Source: Spinacia oleracea
Taxonomy: Eukaryota > Streptophyta > Magnoliopsida > Caryophyllales > Amaranthaceae
Assembly (NCBI RefSeq): GCF_020520425.1
Contig: NC_079487.1
Coordinates: 58,938,719-59,002,718 of the forward strand
Reading direction: 5' to 3'
DNA: 64,000 nucleotides
Numbering within the stretch: position 1 is the first letter of the stretch; each line of letters starts with the position of its first letter. The notes below the pieces were generated by a model. The model ran no database searches. It saw nothing but the letters and a program-made list of their open reading frames with translations, and was not told the DNA's origin. Shown here in pieces: positions 1-10,702 of this stretch. The translations under genes were made by a program, and so were the position numbers.

Positions 1-300
1 TTCTATTTGGTCTTGCCCGTGCATGGGTTAGGGTAGAGTGCCCTTTGCAATATCTTTTCTCCTTGATGCATTGCATGACTTTAATATTTTTTTAATTTTT
101 ATTGGACCGAATCCTTGAGAAGGATTGCCTACGTATCTTGTCAGAATCAGGTCGCGCGTAGTTCTAGCTTTTGAAAAAATTTGAAAGGGTGTTCATCACA
201 CGTCTGCTTCCCCCCCAAGTGTTCGTGGTTTTTTTTTGGGTTAAAAAAAAGGATTACAAACACTTTGCAGAAGCGGGAGGGTAGGTGGCAAGAGAGAATG

Positions 301-381
301 ACGCCCGATCAAGGGCGAAGGGAATATCGGCGCCCAGGCCTGGGCGTGAAAAATAACAGCGCCCAGTCCTGGGCGTTGAAG
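301..381. repeat. GC palindrome cluster A
   Basis: Three adjacent short inverted repeats: CGCCC-gatcaa-GGGCG (302-317), a perfect CGCCCAGGCCTGGGCG (331-346) and GCGCCCAGTCCTGGGCG (359-375). They lie downstream of pol in the left Tat element. The reverse complement of the same cluster lies at 25901-25980 in the inner copy. Confidence 0.9.
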
Positions 382-500
382 TTTTATCCTTCGCTTTTTC
401 TACCTTACCGAGTTTTATGCCGTTTGTTTAGAGTAATGCGCAGAATGTTTGCTTATGAGTCTTAATGTGTTTTATTAGATGCCTTAACTCTGGACTGAAT

Positions 501-1013
501 TTAAATATGGTACTTTTTTAATTGGTCTAAGTTCGTGAGGTTAGCGAATTCCGCTCCATCTATGTCAGCTAGTTGGACTGCTCCGCCAGGTAGGATGGTC
601 TTTACAAAGTACGGTCCTGTCCAGTTAGGCCGGAATTTTCCTCGAGGGTCCGTAGTAGGTGCGCGGACTTCTTTTAATACAAAATCGCCTTCTTTGATAT
701 TTCGAGGTTTGACTCTTTTGTTGAATTGCCTTGCGATGCGCTTTTGATACACTTGCACGTGATGTAGAGCTCTCAACCTTCGTTCGTCTAAAAGGACGAG
801 CTCGTCGTACCTAGCTTGAACCCAATCGGCTTCGGGTAGCTTGCTTTCTAGGACGACCCGGAGGGAGGGAATCTCCAACTCGACCGGTTGGACTGCTTCC
901 ATTCCGTATACCAAGGAGTAGGGTGTTACTCCAATGGAGGTGCGGATTGAGGTTCGATAGCCCCATAATGCGAAGTGTAATTTATTGGGCCAATCCTTAT
1001 AATTTTCGGCCAT
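501..1013 (-). pseudogene. Tat integrase, C-terminal part
   Basis: 170-codon frame beginning MAENYKDWPNKLHFALWGYR and continuing through GVTPYSLVYGMEAVQPVELE and a basic GPYFVKTILPGGAVQLAD segment. These are the C-terminal end of the integrase catalytic core and the DNA-binding C-terminal domain of Ty3/gypsy integrases. It is separated from the integrase core (1030-1935) by a frameshift: relative to the inner copy at 25200-25265, a one-base length difference lies just after the SSPYRPQMNG segment. It is therefore the tail of a broken pol. Confidence 0.85.
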
Positions 1014-1029
1014 TTTTTTGATTATGACT

Positions 1030-1935
1030 TTAATATTTTTGTTGGCCGCCTCTACCGCGCCCGTTCATTTGCGGCCTGTAGGGAGAGGATTTATGGTGTT
1101 TGACATGATATTTTTCGAGCAGGTCTTGGACTTCGGCCCTGATGTGGAAACCTTGGTCACTTATGATTTCATGTGGAACCCCGTATCGACAGAATATGTT
1201 CTTTTCTAGGAATCGAGCGACATGTTTGGCTGTTAATTTTGCATAGGAGACTGCCTCTACCCATTTAGTGAAGTAATCAATTGCAACTAAAACGTACTCG
1301 TGTCCCCCTACGCCTGTTGGTGTTACCTTGCCGATTATATCTATACCCCAGGTGGAAAAGGGCCATGGAGAAGTGAAGGTGTATAGTTCCGAGGGAGGCA
1401 AATGGTTAAGGTTACTGAAGATTTGGCATTTTGGGCAAGTGTTTACAAAGTGATGGCAATCGGTTTCCATAGTGGTCCAATAGTACCCTGAGCGGGATAT
1501 TTTTCGGGATAGCATTTTTCCGTTCATATGGGGTCCGCACACGCCGTTATGGTATTCTTCCATTAGTCTTTGGGCTTGGTTTTGATGGACACAAAGTAAC
1601 TTGATTTTATTCGGCGTGTATTTGTACAGTTCTCCCAGAATTATGCTATATTGTGAAGCGAGGAGGCGTAGGGCCTTTTGTGCTCGCGGGGAAGTGTTTG
1701 GGGGGAATTCCCCACTTGTTTTGTAACGAAGGATGTCCGTGTACAATGGTTCTTCTTCGGTGTTTTCAGGTTCGGAGTCTATGGCAGAACAATAAGCCGG
1801 CTCTTTCCTTCGCTCGACCCGAAGGGTCATTCCGTCCCATTCATTCGGGATGTTGAGCATTGAAGCTAGCTTCGCTAGTGCATCCGCGAATTGGTTGTCC
1901 GTCTCTTGGCAAGTATGTATACTCGATTTTTTCAA
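1030..1935 (-). pseudogene. Tat integrase, zinc finger and catalytic core
   Basis: The frame opens in the last part of the second RNase H (DNQFADALAKLASML) and continues into integrase. It shows an HHCC zinc finger (HNGVCGPHMNGK, then TCPKCQ) and a DDE core with WGIDIIGKVTPTGVGG (first Asp) and ISDQG (second Asp). The third acidic residue is lost here because a one-base insertion shifts the frame after PYRPQMNG, whereas the inner copy keeps NGAVEAG. A further one-base insertion near 1900 separates this frame from the RT/RNase H frame at 1841-4216, with which it overlaps. Confidence 0.87.
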
Positions 1936-4216
1936 ATTGCTCGACTATTTGGTCCAAGTGAGCTTGATATTTTGAGAGACTAGTGCTTCGGACCTTCCAT
2001 CTTTTGGATATATGGTTGATTATTAGGGAAGAATCCCCGAAGACTTGTAGGTTTTTGACTCCGAGGCTAACTGCGGCCTCTAGCCCAACTATGCAGGCCT
2101 CGTATTCGGCGGCATTGTTTGTGGCCTCGAAGTCAAGTTTGACGGAAATTGGTATATGGGCTCCTTCAGGACTGACTAGGAGAACTCCGACGCCGCATCC
2201 TTTTTGGTTGGACGCGCCATCGAAGTATAGTGTCCAATAGTCGTCTTGTATCATCAGAAGTTCCTCGTCGGGGAGGAGGTAAGCTTCCGTGGTTTCCTCA
2301 TTCGTGGCATGCTCGGCCAGGAATTCGGCTACCGCCCTTCCTTTGATTGTTTTTTCTGGCATGAATTTTAGGTCGAATTCTGAGAGCATGACTAGCCACC
2401 TGGACAAGCGACCACTTAGGGCGGGCTTTTCGAACATGTATTTTAAGGGATCTAGTTGTGACACTATATGAACAGTGTGGGCCAATAGGTAATGTCTGAG
2501 TTTTTTGGATGCCCAGACGAGGGCGAGACAGGTTTTCTCAAGTTCTGTGTATCTCGTCTCGTACTGTATGAACTTCTTGCTCAAGTAGTAAATGGCTCGC
2601 TCGGATCCATGTACACACTGTGAGAGCATAGCTCCTGCTGCAGTATCCGTGACGGTTAGGTATAGGCGTAAAGGGATTCCAGGCAAAGGCGGGGAGAGAA
2701 CGGGTGGTTTGCTTAGGTATTCTTTGATTTTATCGTAGGCAGTTTGGCATTGTTCATCCCATTCGGCCTTTTCTTCTTTTCTTAATTTTTTAAATATTGG
2801 CTCACAAGTCATAGTAAGCTTGGAAATGAACCTACTAATGTATTGCAGCTTTCCTAGGAAGCCCCTTATCTGTTTTTCTGTTTTTGGTGGGGGCATTTCG
2901 GTAATGGCTTTGATCTTGGATGGGTCAATCTCGATTCCTCGCGTACTAACAACATATCCTAGCAATTTTCCCGAGGTTACCTCGAACACACATTTTTGTG
3001 GATTTAGTCTCATGTTATATTTCAAGATTCGGGTGAAGAACTTTTTAAGTGTCGGAAGGTGACCGCGCCGGTCTTTAGATTTGACAATCATGTCGTCCAC
3101 ATAGACCTCGATTTCTTTATGTATCATGTCATGGAGTAACGTGGTGGCTGTTCTTTGATAGGTGGCCCCCGCGTTTTTCAAACCAAAAGGCATTACAGTG
3201 TAACAATATGTTCCCCAAGGGGTAATGAAAGTTGTTTTCCCCATGTCTTCTTCTGCCATGAGTATTTGGTTATATCCGGCGTACCCGTCCATAAAGGAGA
3301 GGAGCGCATGTTCTGCGGTGTTGCCTACTAGTATGTCAATGTGAGGTAGAGGGAAGTCATCTTTAGGACTGGCTTTGTTGAGGTCTCGAAAGTCTACGCA
3401 CATTCGCACTCGTCCATCTTTTTTAGCTACGGGGACAATATTGGCCACCCATTCTGGGTAGTTGGAGACTTTTATAAAGCCGGCGTCTAATTGTTTAGTG
3501 ACTTCTTCTTTTATTTTCAAGGCTATCTCTGGTTTGAGCCGCCGTAGCTTTTGTTTTACTGGCGTCATTTTGGGATCTAGCGGGATTTTATGCTCAGCGA
3601 TTTCTCGATCTATTCCTGGCATGTCTTTGTAGGACCAAGCAAAGACACCCTCAAATTCCCGCAAAGTAGAGATTAGATCGGCCTTTTCAGTGGGAGTTAA
3701 GGTGAGGTCAATTTTAATAATTTTAGGATTTTCTTCTGTTCCAATATTTACCGATTCTGTGTCCTTAATTATAGGAGTTTTGAGTTCTTGTTCACTTACA
3801 GCTTTTATTAGTTCGGTATATTCCTCTTCTGGCTCTTTTTCGTGCTCATTAGTGGCGAGACATTCTGCATTATTACTCTGATTTTTAAGCGGCACATACT
3901 CAAAAGTTTTGTTTATCTTATTAAAGTCATGAAGCATTACATCAAAAAGATCTCCCGGAGTAGAGATTTCCGGGTCTAAACTATTTTTGGGAGGGGTTAC
4001 AATTTTGCTAGGTTCGGACTCGGAGTCAGACTTGGATTCAGACTCTAATTCTTCGTACATCGGACCCTCTCCCGCAGATATCTTGAACTTCATCCCACGA
4101 GCATTAGTCCATTTAAAAGTCTTGCGCCACCCTCGTTGGATTTGGTCATCTTTTGAGGGTGATGGAGCGATCAATTTAGTAGGATCGAACACTTCATCTT
4201 GGAGAGCTAATGCCAT
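1841..4216 (-). pseudogene. Tat pol: RT, RNase H and archaeal-type RNase H
   Basis: 791-codon open frame. Residues 1-150 are acidic and of unknown function. The linker FEGVFAWSYKDMPG lies near 190-201. RT spans roughly 235-430, with VDFRDLNKA, MPFGLKNAGATYQR and the active site YVDD at 372-375. The Ty3-type RNase H spans about 520-620 (LTVTDTAAGAMLSQ, YTELEKTCLALVWA). A second RNase H spans about 660-770 (LYFDGAS with Asp666, EATNNAAEYEA, FGDSSLIINH). The dual RNase H marks the Tat lineage. RT and both RNase H domains look intact, but gag and protease are absent upstream and integrase is out of frame. Confidence 0.9.
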
Positions 4217-5658
4217 AATTTCTGTTTATTTCTTCGCTCTTTTCTTTTCTAACCCAAACAATATCCCAAAAGCGTGTGAGTTGGGGAGCGTTTTTGGCAT
4301 AGCATGGTTCTTTGCGGCGAGTGGCCTTTGAGAACGCAAAGGGTCGTGTCCCAGAGCTTGCATCTCTTGGGTTTGTGCGACCTCTAGGTATAGATGTTCG
4401 GGATATGCTTCTTCCATCGCGTTCCTTGATGGCTATCACGGGCAAGTACTCAGGGGCCCTGCATTATTGTTGTGGAGTAGGAGACACATTAGTTTGTTTC
4501 GTGAGTCGGTTTTTTAGACATTCTATGACTACCCTTAAGTCGGACCAGTATATTTGGACTGCTATGTGTGCACTTTGAACTCTTTATGTTTTTGAAAATC
4601 TCTGCCCGTGTGACATTCATGATTATTTGCATGGTCGACTTTTAGTGTCGAGCATTACCGTCGTAGGAGGCCTAACAACGACGCAAAGTGTTATTAATTT
4701 TTTGCGAGTCGCTTTTTGAAATCGAGTGCTTTTCTTACGCCCTCGTAGCAATTCTTTTGATGAACATTTTTTTTGCGCCACGTATTTTCCTTTCGCTCGG
4801 GCACCGAGGCTGCTGCGCCTGACCAGAAGGCCAAGCAGCAACTTCAGCGCCCAACTAGGGCGTGAGAAATTCCGGCGCCCAGCCAGGGGCGTTGAAAATG
4901 CGTCCCTGGCTGGTTCTCGTTTTCTGTCTTCTGTTTATGCGACTTCGACTTGCGTGCTTGCCTAAAAACGTCCTTTATGCGTAACAGCGTTTGTGGGATT
5001 CGTTACAGGCCATCCCGAGCGTTGCTTATTTTGTAGCGATCATTCGGGTTTGCGGAACACGTGTTTTGATATAACTCTTTGGTAAATTAGTCTATGAATG
5101 TTTGGGCAGTTTTTAAGGTCGTTGGTTTTCTTGGATAGTTTGTCACACACAATCACATATTTCGCTACACATAACTACATTACAAACATGGATTTGAAAA
5201 CTAAATATGCCATGTAGTTTATGATAGGCTTCTATGGGTAGTTTATTTGCGCCTGGCTTGGTACCGCTTCTATCGTAGATCCAATACATGCCCCGGTCGA
5301 GGTAGTGTCTTCAACGGACGAATTTCGCTCAGGAGGCCAACCCGCAAGTGCAAGCCAAGGGGGCATGCAGGCGAGAGGGACCTAATGGGCGAGCGATTGG
5401 GTTCGGGATAGGTGTACTACCTGCACAAGTACCGAGTGGGAAACATGCGCGGCGTATGCAACCCCCCTATTGGCGAAAAAAGGTATCCTTAGTCCCAACT
5501 TCCGAGGGAGTCGAGATTCGTTATGATGTTCTGCCCGTTCACATTAATATGCTGATTTTCAGGTCCTCCCAACTTGATGGGGAAATAAACGTGGGGTAGG
5601 ATCGTTTCACCCTTCGGCTATTTTGATTACCTACAAGCACGAGTATTTCCTTCACTAT
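4217..5658 (-). other. Leader of left Tat element (no gag/PR)
   Basis: Between the PBS and pol there is a short frame (4417 to 4226, starting MEEAYPEHLYLEVAQTQ) and otherwise non-coding leader. In the inner copy the same frame runs straight into pol (17094-18008); here a TAA closes it just before MALALQDEVF. No CCHC knuckle or D[ST]G protease motif was found. GC palindrome pair B lies at 4842-4900. Confidence 0.7.
4842..4900. repeat. GC palindrome pair B
   Basis: Two imperfect inverted repeats, AGCGCCC-aactag-GGCG and GGCGCCCAGCCAGGGGCG, separated by about 14 bp and bounded by TTCA...TTGAAAA arms. They sit in the leader of the left Tat element; orthologous pairs occur at 15031-15089 and 16613-16670. 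Confidence 0.85.
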
Positions 5659-5676
5659 CCCCAGTGGAGTCGCCAC
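5659..5676 (-). other. Primer-binding site of left Tat element
   Basis: Directly after the LTR end (minus strand, ...CCCCTCACA) comes GTGGCGACTCCACTGGGG. Position and the TGGCGACTCC start fit a tRNA 3'-end complement. I cannot assign the tRNA with certainty; related Tat/Ogre elements are reported to use tRNA-Arg. The nested copies have lost this site. Confidence 0.7.
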
Positions 5677-6535
5677 TGTGAGGGGGTCGAAAAAGCGCGA
5701 GGCTAATGCGTGACCTTGTCCCTCGTGGGTGTGACGATTCTTTTTATTCAATCAAGTGTAATTGGATTTCCTGTGAGTATACACCCAATTGACTAGTAAT
5801 ATAGGAGTCGTCATTCAGTTTTTAACGACAATGAGAAAAACTGACAAAACCCGGTTATCGTGACATACAGGGAGTGCAATTATGTTTGACCACGACGGCC
5901 GTAGGTTCCCTTATGATCCCTGGTGTGGGGATCTCTCAATATACACCCGCAAGGTAGAGATTGAGGGTTCGGGGGACTGTAACTACCGAGAGGAGTACTT
6001 CGCTCATCGATAACTCCAGAGGCAGGATATCCTTACTAGCTCAGCATAAATAATTGAAGGGACATGCGTTAACTATTAAACTAATCTGAGTTGATTTTAG
6101 CAATATGCAACATATAATACTAATTCGATCGTGATTATCTGATTTAAATAGCATTAAGGGACCTAGCATGATAATCCGATTTCCCAAAAATATTATATTT
6201 GTTAGGCGTGATAGAACAATAATATTAGGTTAGTTTAACAGTTCATAAAAAGGGCGAGGAAAGCAGTTAAATCATCGCAAAGGGACACATTACGACGCAC
6301 CCTTGAGAGGTGCGTCACGGTTCTCAGAAAACTAACCACTTTGACTTTGCTATTTCTCCTTTTTATTTAACGAATCTCAATTATGGGACAGGATACGTTC
6401 TGTTCGATTTATGGATCGATTGCGACAGAACGCGTGAACAGTTTCGCAGCGAGAGGCTTAGGCTAAGGGTTGGAGTCAATACTCAGAATATAATTATGTG
6501 TTGTTGTGTGTTCTTTCACGTCGAAATTAGGGGCC

Positions 6536-6543
6536 TATTTATA
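6536..6543 (-). promoter_or_regulatory. LTR TATA box (left Tat element)
   Basis: TATAAATA on the minus strand. The same box is conserved at 13751-13758, 31378-31385 and 39274-39281, always about 60-80 bp after the GC palindromes, so it probably marks the U3/R promoter. Confidence 0.65.
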
Positions 6544-6618
6544 GGGAAGAGTTCGTGGAAAGATAGAATTGCAGAGTTCTAATCCACAAAGAATTAGGAA
6601 AAAACAAGTACCCAGGTA

Positions 6619-6650
6619 TTTTCAGCGCCCAGAGCCAGGCGTTGAAAATA
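6619..6650. repeat. GC palindrome C (single unit)
   Basis: TTTTCAGCGCCCAGAGCCAGGCGTTGAAAA inside the LTR, upstream of the TATA box on the minus strand. The other LTR copies hold two or three units here. Confidence 0.8.
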
Positions 6651-7099
6651 GGGTCTGGGCTGTTTTCTTAGTTAGATTCGGATTCCTGAAATCCGTAGCG
6701 TTTGAGACTTAATCGAGTCTTTTAGTGCGTATAAATTTCATGACGGAATGCGTCTGGGCCCGTTACGAACTCTAGGCTCGTTAGGATTTTAATTAATACG
6801 TAACTCTTATTTCCGAATCATATTAGGAATAGAATTCTCGCGGTTTTCTATCTCATTTAGGACTTATGTTGGAATGCAACACCTAATTCTGACAGGGTTC
6901 TATCTTTTATGATTTTCCACTTTTAGAAGCTACCTTTAACGGCAGTTAATATATTTAGCAGGTTTCCATAAATAGCAGGTTTCGGGTGAAATGAAATGGG
7001 GAATCGAGATTCGTTTATTTTATAGGAGATGCGTTGTTATGCTTTCATCATCGAACCTTTCCCTTGCGGGAACGGGGATAAAAGTAGGTGTCTACAGGA

Positions 7100-7375
7100 T
7101 CGTATCGGAAATATAAATATTATCCAAGTCGTAGATGTTGCCGGAAACGGAAACATGGTACGTATCGGAAAATATTATCGGAAATGGAAATATTTCCGGA
7201 AATGGAAATATTGCCGGAAACGAAAATATTGTCAGAATCGGAAATATTATCGGAATCGGAAAATAATTCCAGAAACGGAAATATTAAATATTTGTTCGAA
7301 ACGGAAATTAATTCCGGAATCGAAAATATTAAATATTGTTCGTATCGGAAATGAATTCCGGAATCGGACGAGCTT
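7100..7375. repeat. Degenerate CGGAAATATT minisatellite
   Basis: About 20 imperfect repeats of CGGAAATATT / CGGAAACGGAAAT, with variants such as CCGGAATCGG. They form the 5' part of the Copia-like LTR region. Apparent ORFs here are products of the repeat. Confidence 0.75.
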
Positions 7376-7774
7376 GCTAGACGAAGGCCCAGCACAAAGC
7401 CAGGCCCACGTCGAGCAAGCCAGCGCGCCACATAAACAGCCAATGCCATGCCAGGCCCAGCGCAAGGCCAAGCCAGGCCGTGGCAGCGCGCGCAGCTGCG
7501 AGCAGTGGGCTGCGAGCAGTGCTGCTGCGCTCGCGTGGGCTTGTAGCTCACGTGGGCCGAGCGGCCGTGTGGGCTGTGCGCGGGCATGGCCTGCACGCTT
7601 GCGGGTCATGCTCGTGTAGAGTTTGTGTTCACATACGAAACCTAAACTGTATAGGATTTGTTTAATGATTAAATTCCTAATCCTAAAAGATAAATTAATT
7701 AAATAAGAGTTCTACTAGGATTCTAATTTAATTAATTCGTATCCTAGTAGGATTCGATTACTTATTCCATGGCC

Positions 7775-7782
7775 TATAAATA
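7775..7782 (+). promoter_or_regulatory. TATA box of Copia-like LTR
   Basis: GGCCTATAAATATGAG context, in the position expected of an LTR promoter. Confidence 0.45.
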
Positions 7783-8353
7783 TGAGTTAAGGGCTCATAA
7801 TTTATACAGATAATTTCAAGTATTCAAACAATAAAAAGCTAAGATTTTTAAGTAGAAAAATCAGCCATATTCTTGCCCTATTAGCCGAAAATATATAGTA
7901 CCTTAAGGGCGATTCTAGTGGGTCAATCTTAAGGCGGATCCGGACGTCCTGTGGACTATCTACGGAGGGACGACACTTGGAGTCCTAAAGACTTGTTCTT
8001 GTTCGGTTCGGGCGCAGCTAGGGAGGGCACGCTACAAAGTGTATGCATCTGAATTATGCTAAATGATTATGTGTAAATAATATGTTTCCTGGCCTTATGG
8101 TTTTTCCGCATGATTTATGTTTATTCATATGTATCATAACCTAACATCACGTACTATTTGTGTGACCCTACGGGTTCAGTCAATAGTATGTTGTGGATTA
8201 ATATTATTAATTCCACTTCAGCTGAAGCGCCCTCTAGCTAGGCATTCAGTTCACTTGATCTCACTGAATTATTAACTTGTTAATTAATACTGAACGACAT
8301 TTATTAGACTTAGCATTAAATGCATACTTGGATCAAGGGCAGTATTTCCTTCA

Positions 8354-9079
8354 CATAATTCGGCGGAGTCTCCGGCGATCGTAGGCACGGCGGCGGCAGC
8401 GCAGGGAAAAGGTGGTTTCAGGCGTCATTTTCAGGCGGTTTCCCCGAATTTTTGGTGCGGTACCTGTGCGGTTTGAGGCGGTTTTTCAAGTAGTTTGCGA
8501 CGGTGTTTCGGGTAGGACTCAGGGTTGTTGCTATCATGCCTTTCTGCGGAGGTTTGTTTAGTTGTGGGGTGGTTCTTCTTACTTTGTGTTGGGTAGCGTC
8601 CCGGCGGAGTTGCGTTGTGTTGTGTGGTTTTTGGTGTTAATGAGGTGGTTCGTAGGTGCTGTTATTGTGGCGTTGGTTTTTTGCGGTGATTCAGTGTCTC
8701 TGTTTGCGGTGCTACGTTGGGCTGTGAATTTCGTCTCTGCAATGTTCGACGGGTATTGCTGTGAATTTCTGGGTTGTGCGGTGATTGCTAGGTTGTGCGG
8801 TGATTGCTAGGCGGTGCGGTGTATTTAGGCCTTGCTTGCTTCTTCGGTTTTGTGCGGTGTTACTAGTTGGTTGCGTCGCTGCTTGGTGTTGATTTTGTGG
8901 GTTTAGGGTGCTGCTTGGTGTGGATTTTGTTGATTTTGTGGGTTTAGGTTGCTGCTTTGTGTGGATTTTGTGGGTTGAAGGATCGTGGGGTATTTTTAAG
9001 GCCTTGTTTGTCCTATTGATTTTCACTTGTTGCTGCTGCTGCATTTGGGATTCTGGTTGTCTTACCACGGGCTACTCTA
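8354..9079 (+). other. 5' UTR of R2-like LINE copy 1
   Basis: G/T-rich sequence with repeated CAGGCGGTTT-like words, in the same position and style as 41050-41902 before copy 2. No tandem (TAA)n flank is visible on its left, where the Copia-like LTR abuts. No ORF is supported. Confidence 0.55.
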
Positions 9080-9672
9080 ATGCCTACTGTTGTGGTGCGT
9101 TTTCACTGTCCATTTGTGGGTCTTAATAGGTGTCAAGATGGCGGGGGGAATGGGCTTACTAAGAGCTCTTTGATCACTCATCTTCGTGATCGTCATTGTA
9201 AGGATGTTGCTCAAGTAGTCACACGACACTCTCGAAACACTAACTTGGCTATTTATACTGAGGCTGAGTTGACCTTCCGTCGTATTGGGATTTGGCTTTG
9301 CGGGGATTGTTTTAAGACGCATGCTCTTCGTTCTAAATCTCGTCATGGTGCAGGTTCTAATTTTGTGGCCCCACCTGATGATGGGGATGGTGTTGTTCGG
9401 TTTGTGATGTATGGTCTTTCTAAACCGCAACTCAATTTTGAAGTACCTAGTGATGTGGATACTGCGGTGCAAGCACTTGATTGTGGTTTTACCGTCACTC
9501 TTCTTACACGTCTTTGCACTATGAAATCCATCCCGCCTAAATGTCGTTTAGGTTTTTCCCGTGTATTGAAAGACGCGCTTGATAAGGTGATTTGCAAGCC
9601 TGACGACATCTCTTGTTGGGTTAGTCTTGTCGTGTTGCCTCTGTGTATCCTTAGGACCTTTAGTCCGAGGAG
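9080..9672 (+). pseudogene. R2-like LINE copy 1, N-terminal zinc-finger part
   Basis: Starts at ATG 9080 (MPTVVVRFHCPFVG). A C2H2-type finger is formed by FHCPFVGLNRC and THLRDRH, and a second Cys/His cluster is WLCGDCFKTHALRSKSRH. It is collinear with copy 2 (ATG 41903). The frame is cut at 9672 by the hAT insertion and resumes at 10703. Known R2/R4-type elements have such N-terminal fingers for target DNA binding; that role is inferred here. Confidence 0.75.
9665..9672 (+). repeat. hAT target-site duplication, left
   Basis: CCGAGGAG, repeated exactly at 10695-10702. The empty site corresponds to the uninterrupted sequence of copy 2 near 42492-42500. Confidence 0.93.
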
Positions 9673-10694
9673 TAGGGCTGAGCAAAACTATCTGAAAATC
9701 CGAAAATCCGAAAATCTGAATACCCGATCTGCATCCGATCCGATTTTTTTGGGATTCGATCCGCAATTAATTTCGGATCGGATATCCGATCCGAAATAAC
9801 CGGATATCGGATCAGATACAAATATTGATTTTTTTTAAATCGGATATCCAATATCCGAAAAATAAGCAGATATCGGATATCGGATATCCGATCCAAGATC
9901 CGAAATATTTACTAATTTTTAATTCTTAATATTTTTTTTGGTTAAATTAAATAAAAGATTTTCCCTAAAACTCAAAAATATGTCACACCGCTATACTGCT
10001 TCCCTCTTTTTCTCTCTCTTCTTCTTCGATCTCTAAATCGGTTAATCTCATATCTCGGCGGCGACACTCACTTCTAACCGGCGGCCGACCACGCTTATCC
10101 CTCACAACATCACAAGGCAGCATCATGTTTCCTATCAGTTTATCACCGAGCATCGCAGGCGCAAACCACACAATTTATCGCATCGCAGACTTGGTGGCAG
10201 CACTGCCTTGTAATCCTTGTATGGATGTATGGCTAACTCCATCTGCTAGCTTTTATGCATAGTTAATTTCATACGTTTAATTTAATGGTTTGGTTTAATT
10301 TTTTGGGTTTGCTAGATTGTTGAGTTGCAGGATGCTAGTAGCACTGCCTGTATGCTAAAATGTATGGACGATGACACTTGTGTTGTTCAAATATTTGGAT
10401 GAAATAATCCTTGTTTATTATATTGTTTGTGGAAAATAACTAAATGTGAGCAGGAGCTTGTTTATTAAATTGTTTATAGAAAATAATTTAAAATGTGAGC
10501 AAGAAGAAAAATTAATAGGAGCGTTTCGGATATTTGATATCCGAATTATCCGATTCGAAAAAATCGGAGATCCGAATATCGGATATCCGAAATTTTCGGA
10601 TCAGATAAGGATATCAAATATCTAAATTTTCGGATACGGATATCCGATCCGAATGTTGATTTTGGATCAGATATCCGATCCGTGCTTAGCCCTA
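9673..10694. mobile_element. Non-autonomous hAT transposon
   Basis: 1022 bp with terminal inverted repeats TAGGGCTGAGCA (left) and TGCTTAGCCCTA (right) and an exact 8-bp TSD, the hAT signature. Both ends carry many copies of GGATATCCGATCC / AATCCGAAA, typical of hAT subterminal transposase-binding repeats. There is no transposase ORF. It is inserted inside the coding region of LINE copy 1. Confidence 0.92.
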
Positions 10695-10702
10695 CCGAGG
10701 AG
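10695..10702 (+). repeat. hAT target-site duplication, right
   Basis: CCGAGGAG, matching 9665-9672. Confidence 0.93.

Larger units (their letters stand above)
1..7096 (-). mobile_element. Tat-lineage Ty3/gypsy LTR retrotransposon, 3' end outside window
   Basis: Read on the minus strand the order is LTR (7096 to 5677), primer-binding site, about 1.2 kb of leader, then pol (about 4445 to 501) and 3' sequence running off the window at base 1. Pol order is RT, RNase H, a second archaeal-type RNase H, integrase, which is diagnostic of the Tat (Ogre/Retand) lineage. No gag zinc knuckle and no aspartic protease motif is visible between leader and RT. Pol carries at least two frameshifts, so this copy is dead. 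The same element family occurs on the plus strand at 15708-32242. Confidence 0.88.
5677..7096 (-). repeat. 5' LTR of left Tat element
   Basis: 1420-bp LTR beginning TGTAGACACCTAC (at 7096 on the minus strand) and ending CCCCTCACA (5677). It is homologous to the LTRs at 12806, 15708, 30785 and 38667. A TATA box is at 6536-6543. GC palindrome C lies at 6619-6650. The partner LTR is outside the window. Confidence 0.9.
7097..8353 (+). repeat. Copia-like LTR (solo or truncated)
   Basis: Non-coding, AT/GC-mosaic sequence with a TATA box (7775-7782, TATAAATA), an A-rich stretch and then a segment rich in ATCCGGACGTCC-type sequence, resembling U3-R-U5 of plant Copia LTRs. It ends near CAGTATTTCCTTCA, just before the LINE copy-1 sequence. 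Its 5' end abuts the left Tat LTR, and no PBS or coding region follows, so it looks like a solo or truncated LTR. Family assignment is an impression, not a match. Confidence 0.45.

Noticed and set aside
3690..3881. Plus-strand frames across the left pol region
   Set aside because: Antisense shadows of the Tat pol frame, without motifs.
7029..7619. Overlapping frames on both strands of 120-196 codons
   Set aside because: Created by the CGGAAATATT minisatellite and GC-rich LTR sequence; no domain and no conservation in frame.
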